Assembly: GCA_019416455.1 (NCBI GenBank) | Contig: DXXG01000001.1 | Coordinates: 1-47,370 of the forward strand | Length of the DNA: 47,370 bases | Source of the DNA: Clostridiales bacterium | Lineage (GTDB): Bacteria; Bacillota; Clostridia; Oscillospirales; Acutalibacteraceae | Direction of reading: 5' to 3' | Shown: piece by piece, positions 23,813 through 33,162 of the stretch | Position numbering within the stretch: position 1 is the first letter of the stretch | Layout of the letters: each line of letters begins with the position of its first letter | Made by a program: the position numbers and the translations under genes | Notes under the pieces: generated by a model | What the model was told of the DNA's origin: nothing | Database searches by the model: none | What the model saw: the letters and a program-made list of their open reading frames with translations, nothing else

Positions 23813-24891
23813 GGCGCTTCCTCACGCTGCCCCAGCGTCCCAGCCGTACTTCCTGCATACAAGTTGCGGAACTCACTGGGGGTCATACCGGTGTGCTTTC
23901 GGAAAAGTTTGGCGAAATAACGGGGATCGTCGTACCCGGAAGAAAAACAGACATCCCGAATAGACACTGACGCGTCCCGCAGCAGCTCTCTCGCCCGGTG
24001 CAGCCGCTGAGCGGCCAAATACCCGCTGATGGTCTGCCCTGTGGTATTTTTAAAAACCGTGCTCAGATAGGGCAAAGAGAGATGGAGGGTTTCCGCCAAG
24101 TTGGAAATATTGAAATTGGAATCGCTGTAATTGTTCTGGATAGCTTCCAGGCAATAGGCCACAATGGGGTTGGAGTACTCGCCTTTGCAAACCTCAGCGT
24201 ATTCCATCAAGTCGTAGTATTGGGTGGCAAGATAAGCCAGCCGTTCCTGCTGGGTAGTAAGTTTCCAGTATTCCGTCATAGCCTTCTGCCGCACCGCTTC
24301 CAGAGTATCCCGATCCTTTCCCAATTCCTGCTGGTAGGAAAACAGATAGTTCAGCAGCTGGATCCCCAGCACGTCACGGCGCCCACCCAGCGTTTGGGAG
24401 ACCTCCGGGCTGATGAGAAGCTCCGCCATGGCAGCCATGTCCCCTTTGCGAAGGGCTTGGTCCACACGGTCGTGCAGTTCATCGTCACAAGCGTACCAAG
24501 GGGGGATATCTTGGGCCAGCTCCTGCTGGATCGCTTCCAGACGTTCCTCCAGGCTGTTAAGCTTGGCGCGGGTAATGGGTTTCAAGATATAATCAGTCAC
24601 TTGATACTGTAACGCTTGCTGAGCATATTCAAACTCGCCATGGCCGCTGATCAAGATCATCCGGGTGCCGGGACAATTCTGCCAAAGATAGCGGGCCAAT
24701 TCCAGACCATCCATGCCGGGCATGCGGATGTCGGATATGACCACATCCGGGCGTTCCGCCTGGATTTTCTCCACCGCTTCTTCCCCACTGGTAGCGCATC
24801 CGGCCAAGACGCCGTCAAAACGGTCCCAGTGAAGCATCCGGCGGATACCGTCCAGCGCCAAGCGGTCATCGTCTACGAGTAAAACTTTCAA
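23809..24891 (-). CDS. YesN-type response regulator with AraC DNA-binding domain, TTG start
   Basis: A 360-residue regulator. The receiver (KVLLVDDDRLALDGI, phospho-Asp in DVVISDIRMPGMDG, KPITRAKL) spans 1-120. The C-terminal 100 residues are two AraC helix-turn-helices (FNISNLAETLHLSLPYLSTVFK and VSIRDVCFSSGYDDPRYFAKLF). No ATG or GTG fits the conserved N-terminus; TTG at 24889-24891 follows GAGGAAGGGG and gives the canonical KVLLVDD start. Partner of the following histidine kinase, probably activating the ABC operon on the other side of the divergent promoter region. Confidence 0.88.
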   Translation of the reverse strand: MKVLLVDDDRLALDGIRRMLHWDRFDGVLAGCATSGEEAVEKIQAERPDVVISDIRMPGMDGLELARYLWQNCPGTRMILISGHGEFEYAQQALQYQVTDYILKPITRAKLNSLEERLEAIQQELAQDIPPWYACDDELHDRVDQALRKGDMAAMAELLISPEVSQTLGGRRDVLGIQLLNYLFSYQQELGKDRDTLEAVRQKAMTEYWKLTTQQERLAYLATQYYDLMEYAEVCKGEYSNPIVAYCLEAIQNNYSDSNFNISNLAETLHLSLPYLSTVFKNTTGQTISGYLAAQRLHRARELLRDASVSIRDVCFSSGYDDPRYFAKLFRKHTGMTPSEFRNLYAGSTAGTLGQREEAP

Positions 24892-25045
24892 ACAGAACAA
24901 CCCCTTCCTCAGAGAACATAACACCCCACACGCGCTCAAATAGTGCCCATGGACTGGGCGACCAAGCCAGGCCATTCCTCTTAAAAAAAGGAAAAAACCG
25001 GGGATTGTGCTCCCACAGAAAACCTTACTTTTGGGGTCATTATAT

Positions 25046-25068
25046 CACAACAGAACAGATTTGTTGTG
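25046..25068. promoter_or_regulatory. Dyad in the divergent regulatory region 24892-25270
   Basis: CACAACA and TGTTGTG form perfect 7-bp arms 9 bases apart, next to a minus-strand TATAAT that may serve the response regulator gene. This could be an operator. The rest of the 379-bp gap is AT-rich and holds no gene. Confidence 0.4.
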
Positions 25069-25188
25069 TTATTTATCAAAAAAATTTTCTTTTTCGAAAA
25101 ATAGTTATTCATTGTTCTTTTCCAGCGGGGCATTCCGCAAAAATGTGCAACTCCATAAAAAATTCCACCCTATGTGAAATAAGTATCG

Positions 25189-25217
25189 TTGTGGCAGGCT
25201 GAAAGGCCCCTTATAAT
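25189..25217 (+). promoter_or_regulatory. Promoter of the ABC transporter operon
   Basis: TTGTGG (25189-25194), 17-bp spacer, TATAAT (25212-25217), 53 bp before the first permease start. Confidence 0.65.
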
Positions 25218-25270
25218 AAAGCCGTAGAGAAAAACAACCGGCAATAAATCCACGGGAGGAGGAATCCCAA

Positions 25271-26224
25271 ATGAGTGAAGCCGTAACACGCGCCCCCAAA
25301 GCGCGAAAAAAGGACGGTTTTGTAAAAACCTTCAGAAAAAACCTGCCATTGACTTTGATGGCGCTCCCCGCACTGATCGTGATGTTCCTGTTCCGATACC
25401 TGCCTATGGTGGGCCTGCTGCTTTCCTTCAAAAGGTTCAGCGTGCGCAAGGGTATCTTCGGCAGCGAATGGGTGGGATTTAAAAACTTCGAATTTCTGTT
25501 TACCACTTCAGACGCTTGGATCATCACCCGGAACACTTTGCTGTACAACGCCTTGTTCATTCTGCTGGACCTGATCTTAGCGGTGGCCATGGCCATCGGC
25601 CTCAGCGAACTGCTGAACAAGCGCCGGGCCAAACTCTATCAGACCATCTTCATGGCCCCCTATTTCCTGTCTTGGGTTGTGGTCTCGTTCATGGCTTTCT
25701 CCCTGTTCAGCGTAGATGACGGTTTGTTTAACCACCTGCTCACCTACTTTGGATTCGAAAGCGTCAACTGGTACTCTGAGCCCGGCAAGTGGCCCGTTAT
25801 CCTTACCCTGTTCCAGTTGTGGAAAACACTGGGCTATTCCACGGTCATGTACATCAGCAGCTTGACCAGCATCTCCAATGATTACTACGAGGCTGCTATC
25901 ATCGACGGCGCTACCAAGTGGCAGCAGATCAAAAGTATCACCCTTCCCTGTTTGAAGCCGATGATGATCGTGCTGACCATCCTGGCCATCGGACGCATCT
26001 TCTACGCTGACTTCGGCCTGTTCTTCCAGCTTCCCCGGGATTCCGGTCCGCTGTATAATGTTACCCAGGTCATTGACACCTATGTCTACCGCGCTCTGAA
26101 AGAGACCGGCAACGTAGGCATGGCCGCGGCAGCCAGTTTGTACCAGTCCATCGTGGGCTTCGTCCTGGTAGTGGCCGCCAATCTGGTGGTCCGCCGCATC
26201 GAGCCGGACAGCGCATTGTTCTAA
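25271..26224 (+). CDS. ABC sugar transporter permease, LplB/UgpA-like
   Basis: A 317-residue membrane protein with six helices. The EAA loop (YYEAAIIDGATKWQQIKSITLP) that contacts the ATPase is present at about residues 205-226. LplB-type permeases import oligosaccharides together with a YtcP-type partner and a lipoprotein, usually using a shared MsmX-type ATPase encoded elsewhere, which fits the lack of an ATPase gene here. GGGAGGAGG precedes the ATG. First gene of the operon controlled by the adjacent two-component system. Confidence 0.92.
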   Translation: MSEAVTRAPKARKKDGFVKTFRKNLPLTLMALPALIVMFLFRYLPMVGLLLSFKRFSVRKGIFGSEWVGFKNFEFLFTTSDAWIITRNTLLYNALFILLDLILAVAMAIGLSELLNKRRAKLYQTIFMAPYFLSWVVVSFMAFSLFSVDDGLFNHLLTYFGFESVNWYSEPGKWPVILTLFQLWKTLGYSTVMYISSLTSISNDYYEAAIIDGATKWQQIKSITLPCLKPMMIVLTILAIGRIFYADFGLFFQLPRDSGPLYNVTQVIDTYVYRALKETGNVGMAAAASLYQSIVGFVLVVAANLVVRRIEPDSALF

Positions 26225-26241
26225 AAAGGAGGGTGAGAATC

Positions 26242-27174
26242 ATGAGACGTCCCGCAAAACCGATCCATGAACCTGCTGACGATCTGGCCATCAATCGGAT
26301 CTCGAAAAAGTCCAACTTCGTTCTGAATATCGTTTTCCTGGTTTGGGCTCTGGCCTGTGTGCTGCCTTTGCTGTTGGTGGTCATCGTTTCTTTCAGCAGC
26401 GAACAAAGCATCTTCCAAAACGGTTACAGCTTTATTCCGTCAGAATGGAGCCTTGCCGCCTATGAGTTCTTCTTTAAACTGGGCGACCAGCTGGTGCGTT
26501 CCTATGGCATCACCATCTTCGTGACCGTGTTCGGCACCCTGTTCAGTTTGGCAATCACAGCCATGTTCGCTTATGTGCTCAGCCGAAGCGACTACGCCTA
26601 TAACCGGATCTTTACATTGCTGATGCTCTTCACCATGCTGTTCAACGGCGGCATCGTAGCCACCTACATGGTGAACACCCAGCTGCTCCAGTTGGGGGAC
26701 AACGTCCTGGCGCTGATCTTCCCCATGTCGCTGAACGCCTTTTATGTCATCGTGCTGCGCACCTTCTATAAAGGCATTCCTTTGGAGATCATCGAAGCCG
26801 CCCGCATTGACGGCGCAGGTGAGTTCCGCACCTTCTTCAACATCGTACTGCCTCTATCCAAACCCGGTCTTGCCACCATCGGCATGTTTACCACCATCGC
26901 CTATTGGAACGACTGGTTCTTGGGAATGCTCTACATCGTCGATCAGAAAAAATACCCTGTACAGACCCTTTTGTGGAGCATGCAGAACAGTTTGGAATTC
27001 ATGAAACAGTCTTCGGCCAACGCATTGGAATACGCGGAAATGGCCGCCAACGCTCCCACCGACAGCGGCCGCATGGCTTTGACCGTACTGGTTGTGCTGC
27101 CCATTCTGCTGGCCTATCCCTTCTTCCAGAAATACTTTGTCAAGGGCCTGACTGTGGGCGGCGTAAAAGGTTAA
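26242..27174 (+). CDS. ABC sugar transporter permease, YtcP/UgpE-like
   Basis: A 310-residue permease with six helices and an EAA loop (IIEAARIDGAGEFRTFFNIVLP). It forms the heterodimeric channel with the preceding LplB-like protein. ATG 26242 is chosen because AAAAAGGAGGGTG stands 7 bases upstream; an in-frame GTG at 26233 overlaps that site. It lies 17 bp after the first permease. Confidence 0.92.
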   Translation: MRRPAKPIHEPADDLAINRISKKSNFVLNIVFLVWALACVLPLLLVVIVSFSSEQSIFQNGYSFIPSEWSLAAYEFFFKLGDQLVRSYGITIFVTVFGTLFSLAITAMFAYVLSRSDYAYNRIFTLLMLFTMLFNGGIVATYMVNTQLLQLGDNVLALIFPMSLNAFYVIVLRTFYKGIPLEIIEAARIDGAGEFRTFFNIVLPLSKPGLATIGMFTTIAYWNDWFLGMLYIVDQKKYPVQTLLWSMQNSLEFMKQSSANALEYAEMAANAPTDSGRMALTVLVVLPILLAYPFFQKYFVKGLTVGGVKG

Positions 27175-27243
27175 CCAAGGAACTATTCCCCTCATTTGGG
27201 GACACATAGAAACATCGACCAAACATAAAGGAGGAAACCAAAC

Positions 27244-28830
27244 ATGAAAAAACTCTCGATGCGCTTAGGCGCGCTGGCGCTCTCCACCGCCATGGTGGTC
27301 AGCCTGATGGCCGGATGCGGCGGTAATACTTCCAGCAGCGGGACCAGCGGCACGGACTCTGGCGCCAACAGCTCTTCCGTCAACAGTTCCACCGAGGATA
27401 ACCAGGAACTCACTACCTTGACCTGGTACATGTCCATCAACCCGGTAGCAGCGGATACCGAGGAAGTGATCGCTGAACTGAACAAATACACCCGGGAAAA
27501 GATCAATGTGGAGATCGACTATAAGGTCATCGCCAACCCCGATTACAAGGAAAAAATGCCCAACCTGATCAACGCCGGTGAATACTTCGACATCTGCTTC
27601 ACCTCCAACTGGACCACAGACTATCTGCAATTCGTAGGCAAAGACGCCTTCATGGACATCACCGAGATGCTTCCTGAAAACGCCAAAGAGACCTATGAGT
27701 TCATCCCTGAGGCTGTGTGGGACGCTGTGAAAGTAAACGGCTCCATTTACGGCGTGCCTTCCTACAAAGAGATGGGATGGCAGGGCGGCATCGTTTATAA
27801 CAGCGATATGGCCAAGGCTTACGGCATCGATATGAGCACCGTCAAGACCTTAGAAGATTACACCGCCGTTTTGCAAACTGTGGCGGAGAAATCCAAAGCG
27901 GAAGGCAAGGACGTGGTGGGCGTGTCCGGTCTGACCAACGGCTGGTCTCTGTCCGTTCCCTTCGAGTCCCTGACCGGCAATCCCCAGCTTCCCGCTGTGG
28001 GCGCTGTGCCTGAATTCAAGAACTTCAGCGATATGGCAGGCAAAACCGTCTTTAACCAGTACGCCAGCGAAGAATACATGAACTACTGCAACACCGTACG
28101 TGGCTGGAACAAGGCAGGTTACCTGGGCGGCGACCCTGTGAACTACGACAGCGACACCGCCAACCGTGACAACGATTTCAACAATGGCGCTCTGTTCTCC
28201 TATTTCATCCAGTACGCTCCCGGCACCGCTGAATCCATGACCGCTTCCAGCGGCCACGGCGTAGAGTTCGTCCCCCTGATGAACCCCCTGTTTGAGACCC
28301 GCAGCGCCATGGGCGGACTGCTGGCTGTCTCTTCCGCCAGTGAGCATCCCGAAAAGGCACTGGAATTCATCAACCTGCTGAACACCGATGAATATGTGGG
28401 CACCTTGATCCGCCACGGCATCGAAGGCAAGCACTACACCGCTGTGGGCGACACCCAGGTGGATAAGACCATGGGCGGCACTCTGACCGAGAACGGCTAC
28501 GACTACACCTACGGCTGGCAGTTCGGCACTCCCTTCAACCAGAAGTGGGACATCAGCTATCCTGACAACATCGAAGAACTGTTCCAGGAGTACAATGATT
28601 CCGCCATCATCTCTCCCAACAACGGCTTCACCTTTGACGCTGTGCCCGTGGAGACCCAGGTAGCGGCCCTCACCAACGTGATCTCCGAGTACGCTCCCAG
28701 TCTGGAAACCGGTTCGGTGGATCCTGCCGAGTACATCCCCAAATTCTTGGAAGCTCTGGAAGCCAACGGCGCCAACACTCTGATCGATGAGGTCAACAAC
28801 CAGCTGACCACCTTCCAATCCAGCAAATAA
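27244..28830 (+). CDS. Extracellular oligosaccharide-binding lipoprotein of the ABC transporter
   Basis: A 528-residue family 1 solute-binding protein of the long LipO type. The signal peptide ends in the lipobox LMAGC with lipidated Cys25, followed by a Ser/Gly/Thr linker to about residue 60. The mature part has the two-lobe pattern (LTWYMSINPVAADTEEV at the start). It captures a glycan outside the membrane and hands it to the two permeases. AAAGGAGGAAACC precedes the ATG. Context with a fucosidase and sulfatase points to fucosylated or sulfated host glycans; the sequence alone does not show the ligand. Confidence 0.92.
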   Translation: MKKLSMRLGALALSTAMVVSLMAGCGGNTSSSGTSGTDSGANSSSVNSSTEDNQELTTLTWYMSINPVAADTEEVIAELNKYTREKINVEIDYKVIANPDYKEKMPNLINAGEYFDICFTSNWTTDYLQFVGKDAFMDITEMLPENAKETYEFIPEAVWDAVKVNGSIYGVPSYKEMGWQGGIVYNSDMAKAYGIDMSTVKTLEDYTAVLQTVAEKSKAEGKDVVGVSGLTNGWSLSVPFESLTGNPQLPAVGAVPEFKNFSDMAGKTVFNQYASEEYMNYCNTVRGWNKAGYLGGDPVNYDSDTANRDNDFNNGALFSYFIQYAPGTAESMTASSGHGVEFVPLMNPLFETRSAMGGLLAVSSASEHPEKALEFINLLNTDEYVGTLIRHGIEGKHYTAVGDTQVDKTMGGTLTENGYDYTYGWQFGTPFNQKWDISYPDNIEELFQEYNDSAIISPNNGFTFDAVPVETQVAALTNVISEYAPSLETGSVDPAEYIPKFLEALEANGANTLIDEVNNQLTTFQSSK

Positions 28831-28885
28831 TGTCCCTTCTATAACGTCCGGCTAGTAACAGCCGTACCGCAAGATGAAATTCCAC

Positions 28886-28926
28886 GGCTGGCAGCGCCCC
28901 TTCGGGTGTTGTCAGCCTCTTTTTTG
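28886..28926 (+). terminator. Terminator after the binding-protein gene
   Basis: GGCTG-rich arms at 28886-28900 and 28904-28917 pair with several G-U pairs around a TTCG-type loop, then TTTTTT. The sulfatase starts only 19 bp later, so partial read-through probably links it to the operon at a lower level. Confidence 0.8.
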
Positions 28927-28944
28927 GAAAGCGAGGATACCTCT

Positions 28945-30402
28945 ATGAACAAACAGCCAAATCTTCTCTTCATCCTGACCGACGATCAAGGCGCTTGGGC
29001 AATGCGATGCGCCGGCAACAGCGATATTCAAACACCCAACCTGGACCGGCTGGCGGAACAAGGCACCCGGTTTCACAACTTCTTCTGCGCGTCACCCGTG
29101 TGCAGTCCTGCCCGGGCTTCTATCCTGACCGGGCGCATTCCTTCCCAGCACGGGGTCCACGATTGGATCCGTAGCGGCAGCCTGGACAAAAACGCTTTGG
29201 GCGAGCATAAGGACCATCCCTATTTTGCCAGCGAAGATGTCCCCATCCAGTATCTGCAAGGGATGACTACCTATCCTGATCTTTTGGCCCAGCAGGGATA
29301 CAGCTGCGCTCTGGCGGGAAAATGGCATCTGGGCGACAGCATGTGCCCTCAGCACGGATTTTCCCATTGGTACACCATCGGACGGGGAGGATGCTTGTAC
29401 AATCAGGCCGACGTGATCGAGGATGGCCAGCTGCATTTTGAGACAAGGTATATCACCGACCTGATCACTGAACACGCCTTAGAGTATCTTGACGGGTTCG
29501 CCAAGGAGGAGTCTCCCTTCTATCTGAGCGTTCATTACACCGCGCCCCACGACCCATGGGATGAGGACCAGCATCCGGCAGAATATATCGAGCTGTATCG
29601 TGACTGCCAGTTTACCGCCACTCCCGACGAGCCTATACATCCCAACCAAATCCCCACCGCGCCCATGGGGACAGGAGAGGAGCGCAAACGGCTGCTGCGG
29701 GGCTATTACGCCGCTGTCAGCGCTATGGACGCGGGGGTAGGCCGGCTGTTGGACAGGCTGGAAGAACTGGGATTATCAGAGAACACTCTGGTCATCTTCA
29801 CAGCGGACAACGGCATGAACATGGGGCATCACGGCATTTGGGGCAAAGGCAACGGCACTTTCCCCTTCAACCTGTTTGACACGGCTGTTAAAGTGCCCTT
29901 TATCGCCAGGTGGCCGGGGCATATTCCCGCCAACCGAGTGACCCCCAGCATGTGCAGTCATTACGACATCATCCAGACTCTCCACGATCTGCTGAAGTTA
30001 GACGCTCCGCTGCCCGAAGGTCTGCCCGGACGCAGCTTCGCGCCGGTGCTTTTAGGCGGTGAAGATACAGACAACCATGTTGTCATCCTGGATGAATACG
30101 GCAACAGCCGCATGATCCGGAACCAGGAGTGGAAATACATCCACCGCTATCCCTATGGCCCCCAGGAACTCTATCACCTGGCAAGCGATCCAGGCGAAAC
30201 GAAAAACTTGGCCGGGGATCCTCAATACGCTGAGATCCAGGAAAAACTTCTGGACCAGCTGCAAAAATGGTATCACACCTACGCCGATCCCGCCGTGGAT
30301 GGAAGCCGGGAAGCCGTAACCGGCTTTGGCCAGATGCGCCGTCCGGGAATTTATTCGGAAGGCAAGCCGGTCTACGCCGATAATCCCAAGTATCAAAAAT
30401 AA
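28945..30402 (+). CDS. Cys-type sulfatase
   Basis: A 485-residue type I sulfatase. NLLFILTDDQG (metal Asp pair), then VCSPARASILTGR with Cys53 in C-x-P-x-R, which is turned into formylglycine by an anaerobic sulfatase-maturating enzyme encoded elsewhere. GKWHLGD and TADNGMNMGHHGIWGK are further metal and sulfate-site motifs. No signal peptide, so it acts in the cytoplasm on imported sulfated sugars, consistent with desulfation of mucin-type glycans before fucosidase or other hydrolases act. Start 28945 (MNKQPNLLF) follows GCGAGGA and is preferred to in-frame 28906, which lies in the terminator. Confidence 0.92.
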   Translation: MNKQPNLLFILTDDQGAWAMRCAGNSDIQTPNLDRLAEQGTRFHNFFCASPVCSPARASILTGRIPSQHGVHDWIRSGSLDKNALGEHKDHPYFASEDVPIQYLQGMTTYPDLLAQQGYSCALAGKWHLGDSMCPQHGFSHWYTIGRGGCLYNQADVIEDGQLHFETRYITDLITEHALEYLDGFAKEESPFYLSVHYTAPHDPWDEDQHPAEYIELYRDCQFTATPDEPIHPNQIPTAPMGTGEERKRLLRGYYAAVSAMDAGVGRLLDRLEELGLSENTLVIFTADNGMNMGHHGIWGKGNGTFPFNLFDTAVKVPFIARWPGHIPANRVTPSMCSHYDIIQTLHDLLKLDAPLPEGLPGRSFAPVLLGGEDTDNHVVILDEYGNSRMIRNQEWKYIHRYPYGPQELYHLASDPGETKNLAGDPQYAEIQEKLLDQLQKWYHTYADPAVDGSREAVTGFGQMRRPGIYSEGKPVYADNPKYQK

Positions 30403-30535
30403 ACCTTGGATAAAGCAAAGGCTATTCGCCCTCCAGCGGATCCAATATTTTCACAGAAAAACTGACGGTTCGCCAGGCAGAAACTCACTGCATCTCGTCT
30501 GAGATCGTGAGGATCGCAAAGAATCTTCAAGATAC

Positions 30536-30564
30536 TTGTCAAAGGCAGAAAAGTGTGATATCTT
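30536..30564 (+). promoter_or_regulatory. Promoter of the riboswitch-btu operon
   Basis: TTGTCA (30536-30541), 17-bp spacer, TATCTT (30559-30564), just before the cobalamin riboswitch. Confidence 0.7.
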
Positions 30565-30584
30565 AAGGAACAACAAAGCGACAC

Positions 30585-30760
30585 AAGGTGCCCGGGGCGT
30601 TTCGCTGGCCGGGAGAATAGGGAAGCAGGTGTGAAACCTGCGCGGGACCGCCGCCGTAATGGAGGAGTTTGAGGTTCATCGATGCCACTGTGCAATACAG
30701 CATGGGAAGGTAAGGACCTCAAGCGTGGATGCCAGAGCCGGAAGACCTGCCTTGCTGTTT
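30585..30760 (+). ncRNA. Cobalamin (adenosylcobalamin) riboswitch
   Basis: The core elements are present in order: GGTGCCCGGG, GGGAGAATAGGGAA, GGTG-TGAAACCTGCGC-GGG, the CCGCCGTAA segment, GCCACTGTGCAA, GGGAAGG, and the closing GAGCCGGAAGACCTGCC (B12 box). It binds adenosylcobalamin and turns off the following B12 import genes. The remaining 200 bases to the btuF start hold an expression platform ending in a terminator hairpin. Confidence 0.93.
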
Positions 30761-30885
30761 GAATACTGCCCGGGCCGATGGAAGAACCACCATTTGCCTT
30801 GGGGCAGAGCCCGTGCAGCGGACGGACGAAACGTTTGCGCGGTAAAACTGATGTACACCGTGTTTTGGATGTGCTTTGTTTTTGT

Positions 30886-30941
30886 GCGGGCTTTTTCCTT
30901 GTCCTTTCGTTTGGGACTGGGAAAGGCCCGCTTCTTTTTTG
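30886..30941 (+). terminator. Riboswitch-controlled terminator
   Basis: GCGGGC (30886-30891) pairs with GCCCGC (30926-30931) and the stem continues inward with mismatches to a TTTCGTTT loop; TTCTTTTTT follows. Located 46 bp before the btuF-like start, it is the likely OFF-state terminator. Confidence 0.8.
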
Positions 30942-30986
30942 CGGTGGTTTCTTGGTTCGAAAAGTCAAAGAAATGAGGGATTCTCT

Positions 30987-32048
30987 ATGAAACGGAAACA
31001 ATGTCTGATCGCTCCCCTATTGGCTTTCTTGCTGCTCCTCGCCACCGCAGGCTGCGGGAATTCTCCCGCCAGCCAACCGGAAAGTCAGGTCCAGAACAGC
31101 GAAGCCGCCGCCACAGGATCCAACCAGGCCGATGACGAGGACAGCCATTATCCCGTCACCATCACCAACTACGACTACGCCGGCAACGAAGTGGAATACA
31201 CCTATGAAAAAGCCCCCGAAAAGGTGGTTGCCGTATACCAGGGTTCTATCGAGATCATGATCGCCCTTGGTTTGGAGGATCATGTGATCGCCTCCTATGG
31301 TCTGGACAACGAGGTCAAGGACCAATGGAAGGACGGCTTTGAGAAAATGAACTACCAGGAGGACGTTTTCGCGCCTGACAAGGAGACCGTCACCCTGTTA
31401 GAGCCTGATATGATCCTCTCTTGGGGTTCACTGTTCAGCGACAAGCAGCTGGGAGACGTGACTGCCTGGAACGAAAAAGGTGCGGCGACTTACATCAACT
31501 CCAACACCAGAGCCGGCGGTCATCCCCGTACCCTGGAGAACGAATACACGGATATTCTAAACCTGGGAAAGATCTTTGATGTAGAGGACAAAGCTCAGGC
31601 ACTGGTGGACGAAATGAAGGCCAGCGTGGAAAATACCTTGTCAGCGGCACAGGGCCAGGATCCCGTAAGCGTGGCTGTATTGGAACCCCTGGGCGGCAGC
31701 ATCAGCAATTACGCCGCCAACTCTCTGGCTGGGGACATGGTGGTCCAGCTGGGAGGCACCTTGGTGAAACCAGAGGGCAACGAAATGGGCAAGGAAGAAC
31801 TGGTGGGCTATGACCCCGATGTGATCTTCGTCGTTTACATGGCCTACGCCGGGGATGACCCGGAAACGGTGATGGAAGAACAGCTGGCAGTCCTCCGGGA
31901 CGATCCCTCCCTGGCCAGCCTGTCTGCCATTCAAAACGATAGACTCTATCTGGTGATGCTGGGTGACGTATATGCCGCTGGGCCCCGCACCATGGATGGC
32001 ATCAAAACCATCGCCAACGGCATGTACCCCGATTTGGAGCTATCCTGA
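30987..32048 (+). CDS. btuF: Vitamin B12-type ABC transporter binding lipoprotein
   Basis: A 353-residue periplasmic-binding-protein class III (BtuF/FhuD fold) lipoprotein. The signal peptide ends in the lipobox ATAGC with Cys23, then a Ser/Glu/Asp linker. The core begins VTITNYDYAGNEVEYTYEKAPEKVVAVYQGSIEIMIALG, a typical start of this family. It captures a corrinoid outside the cell and delivers it to the FecCD-type permease. The riboswitch upstream makes B12 the likely ligand rather than a siderophore. Start 30987 is chosen for the signal peptide. Confidence 0.88.
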   Translation: MKRKQCLIAPLLAFLLLLATAGCGNSPASQPESQVQNSEAAATGSNQADDEDSHYPVTITNYDYAGNEVEYTYEKAPEKVVAVYQGSIEIMIALGLEDHVIASYGLDNEVKDQWKDGFEKMNYQEDVFAPDKETVTLLEPDMILSWGSLFSDKQLGDVTAWNEKGAATYINSNTRAGGHPRTLENEYTDILNLGKIFDVEDKAQALVDEMKASVENTLSAAQGQDPVSVAVLEPLGGSISNYAANSLAGDMVVQLGGTLVKPEGNEMGKEELVGYDPDVIFVVYMAYAGDDPETVMEEQLAVLRDDPSLASLSAIQNDRLYLVMLGDVYAAGPRTMDGIKTIANGMYPDLELS

Positions 32049-32055
32049 CAAAGCC

Positions 32056-33162
32056 ATGAAGAATCCATTTAGTAAGCAGAACTCTGCCGCCCCAGGATTG
32101 TTCCAAGGCTGGACGGCCTTCTCTGCCGCTCTCCTCTTGCTGCTTTTGGCTCTGCCTCTTTCGCTGCTTGCTGCCGTCACCTTTGGCACAACTTCGTTGC
32201 AGGTAGGTGACGTGTATACGGTGATCCGCTGGGAGCTGGCTCACCTGATCCTGGGCCAGCCCATCCCAGAAGAGTGGGCTGCCGGCACTGCCCTCCACGA
32301 TGTTGTTTGGTATATCCGGCTGCCACGGCTTGTTCTAGCTGCGGCAGTGGGTACCTGTCTTTCCCTGTGCGGCGTGGCCATGCAGGCCGTTGTAAAAAAT
32401 CCCCTGGCAGACCCCTATATCCTGGGGATCTCCTCCGGCGCAAACCTGGGCGTCACCCTGGCGGTACTGCTGGGGATCGGCTCTGCACTTGGGGGCAACT
32501 ATGTGGGCGTCGCTGCTTTCCTGGGAGCGCTGGGAGTCTCCTTCGCGGTCATTGCCCTGGCCAATGTAGGAGGCCGGGCAAACTCGGTGAAACTGCTTTT
32601 GGCCGGATCGGCGCTTTCTGCCGTATGCGGGGCGTTTTCCAGCTTTCTGGTCTACCTCCGCAACGCCGACCACGCCGCCACAGAAGTGATGCGCTGGACC
32701 ATGGGCAGTCTGTCTGCCGCCAACTGGTCCAATAATGGGGTCATGCTGCTGGTAGCCCTGGGAGGAACTGTGTTTTTCCTCACCCAGTCCCGCACTTTAA
32801 ACTTGATGCTTCTGGGGGATGACGCTGCCATCACTCTGGGAACGGACCTTCACGGATTTCGAATCCTGTATTTAGTTATCAGCTCGCTGATGGTGGGCTT
32901 TGCCGTGTACTCGGCCGGGGTCATTGGGTTTGTAGGGTTGGTGATCCCCCATGTGGTGCGTCTCCTTTTAGGGACAGACCACCGCAAAATGATTCCCGTT
33001 TCCGCTCTGGCAGGGGCCCTGTTCCTGGTGTGGGCAGACGTCCTTTGCCGCACCGTCCTCCCCGGCAACGAGATCCCCATCGGGATCCTAACCTCCATGC
33101 TGGGAGCGCCGGTATTTATCTACCTAATGGCGCGCAGGCGCTATGGATTTGGAGGCGGCTGA
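32056..33162 (+). CDS. btuC: FecCD-family permease of the B12 importer
   Basis: A 368-residue membrane protein with about ten helices. ADPYILGISSGANLG is the family signature and GFVGLVIPHVVRLLLGTDHR is the cytoplasmic coupling loop to the ATPase. It forms the homodimeric translocation channel. Start 32056 lies 8 bp after the binding-protein stop; its stop TGA overlaps the ATPase ATG. Confidence 0.9.
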   Translation: MKNPFSKQNSAAPGLFQGWTAFSAALLLLLLALPLSLLAAVTFGTTSLQVGDVYTVIRWELAHLILGQPIPEEWAAGTALHDVVWYIRLPRLVLAAAVGTCLSLCGVAMQAVVKNPLADPYILGISSGANLGVTLAVLLGIGSALGGNYVGVAAFLGALGVSFAVIALANVGGRANSVKLLLAGSALSAVCGAFSSFLVYLRNADHAATEVMRWTMGSLSAANWSNNGVMLLVALGGTVFFLTQSRTLNLMLLGDDAAITLGTDLHGFRILYLVISSLMVGFAVYSAGVIGFVGLVIPHVVRLLLGTDHRKMIPVSALAGALFLVWADVLCRTVLPGNEIPIGILTSMLGAPVFIYLMARRRYGFGGG

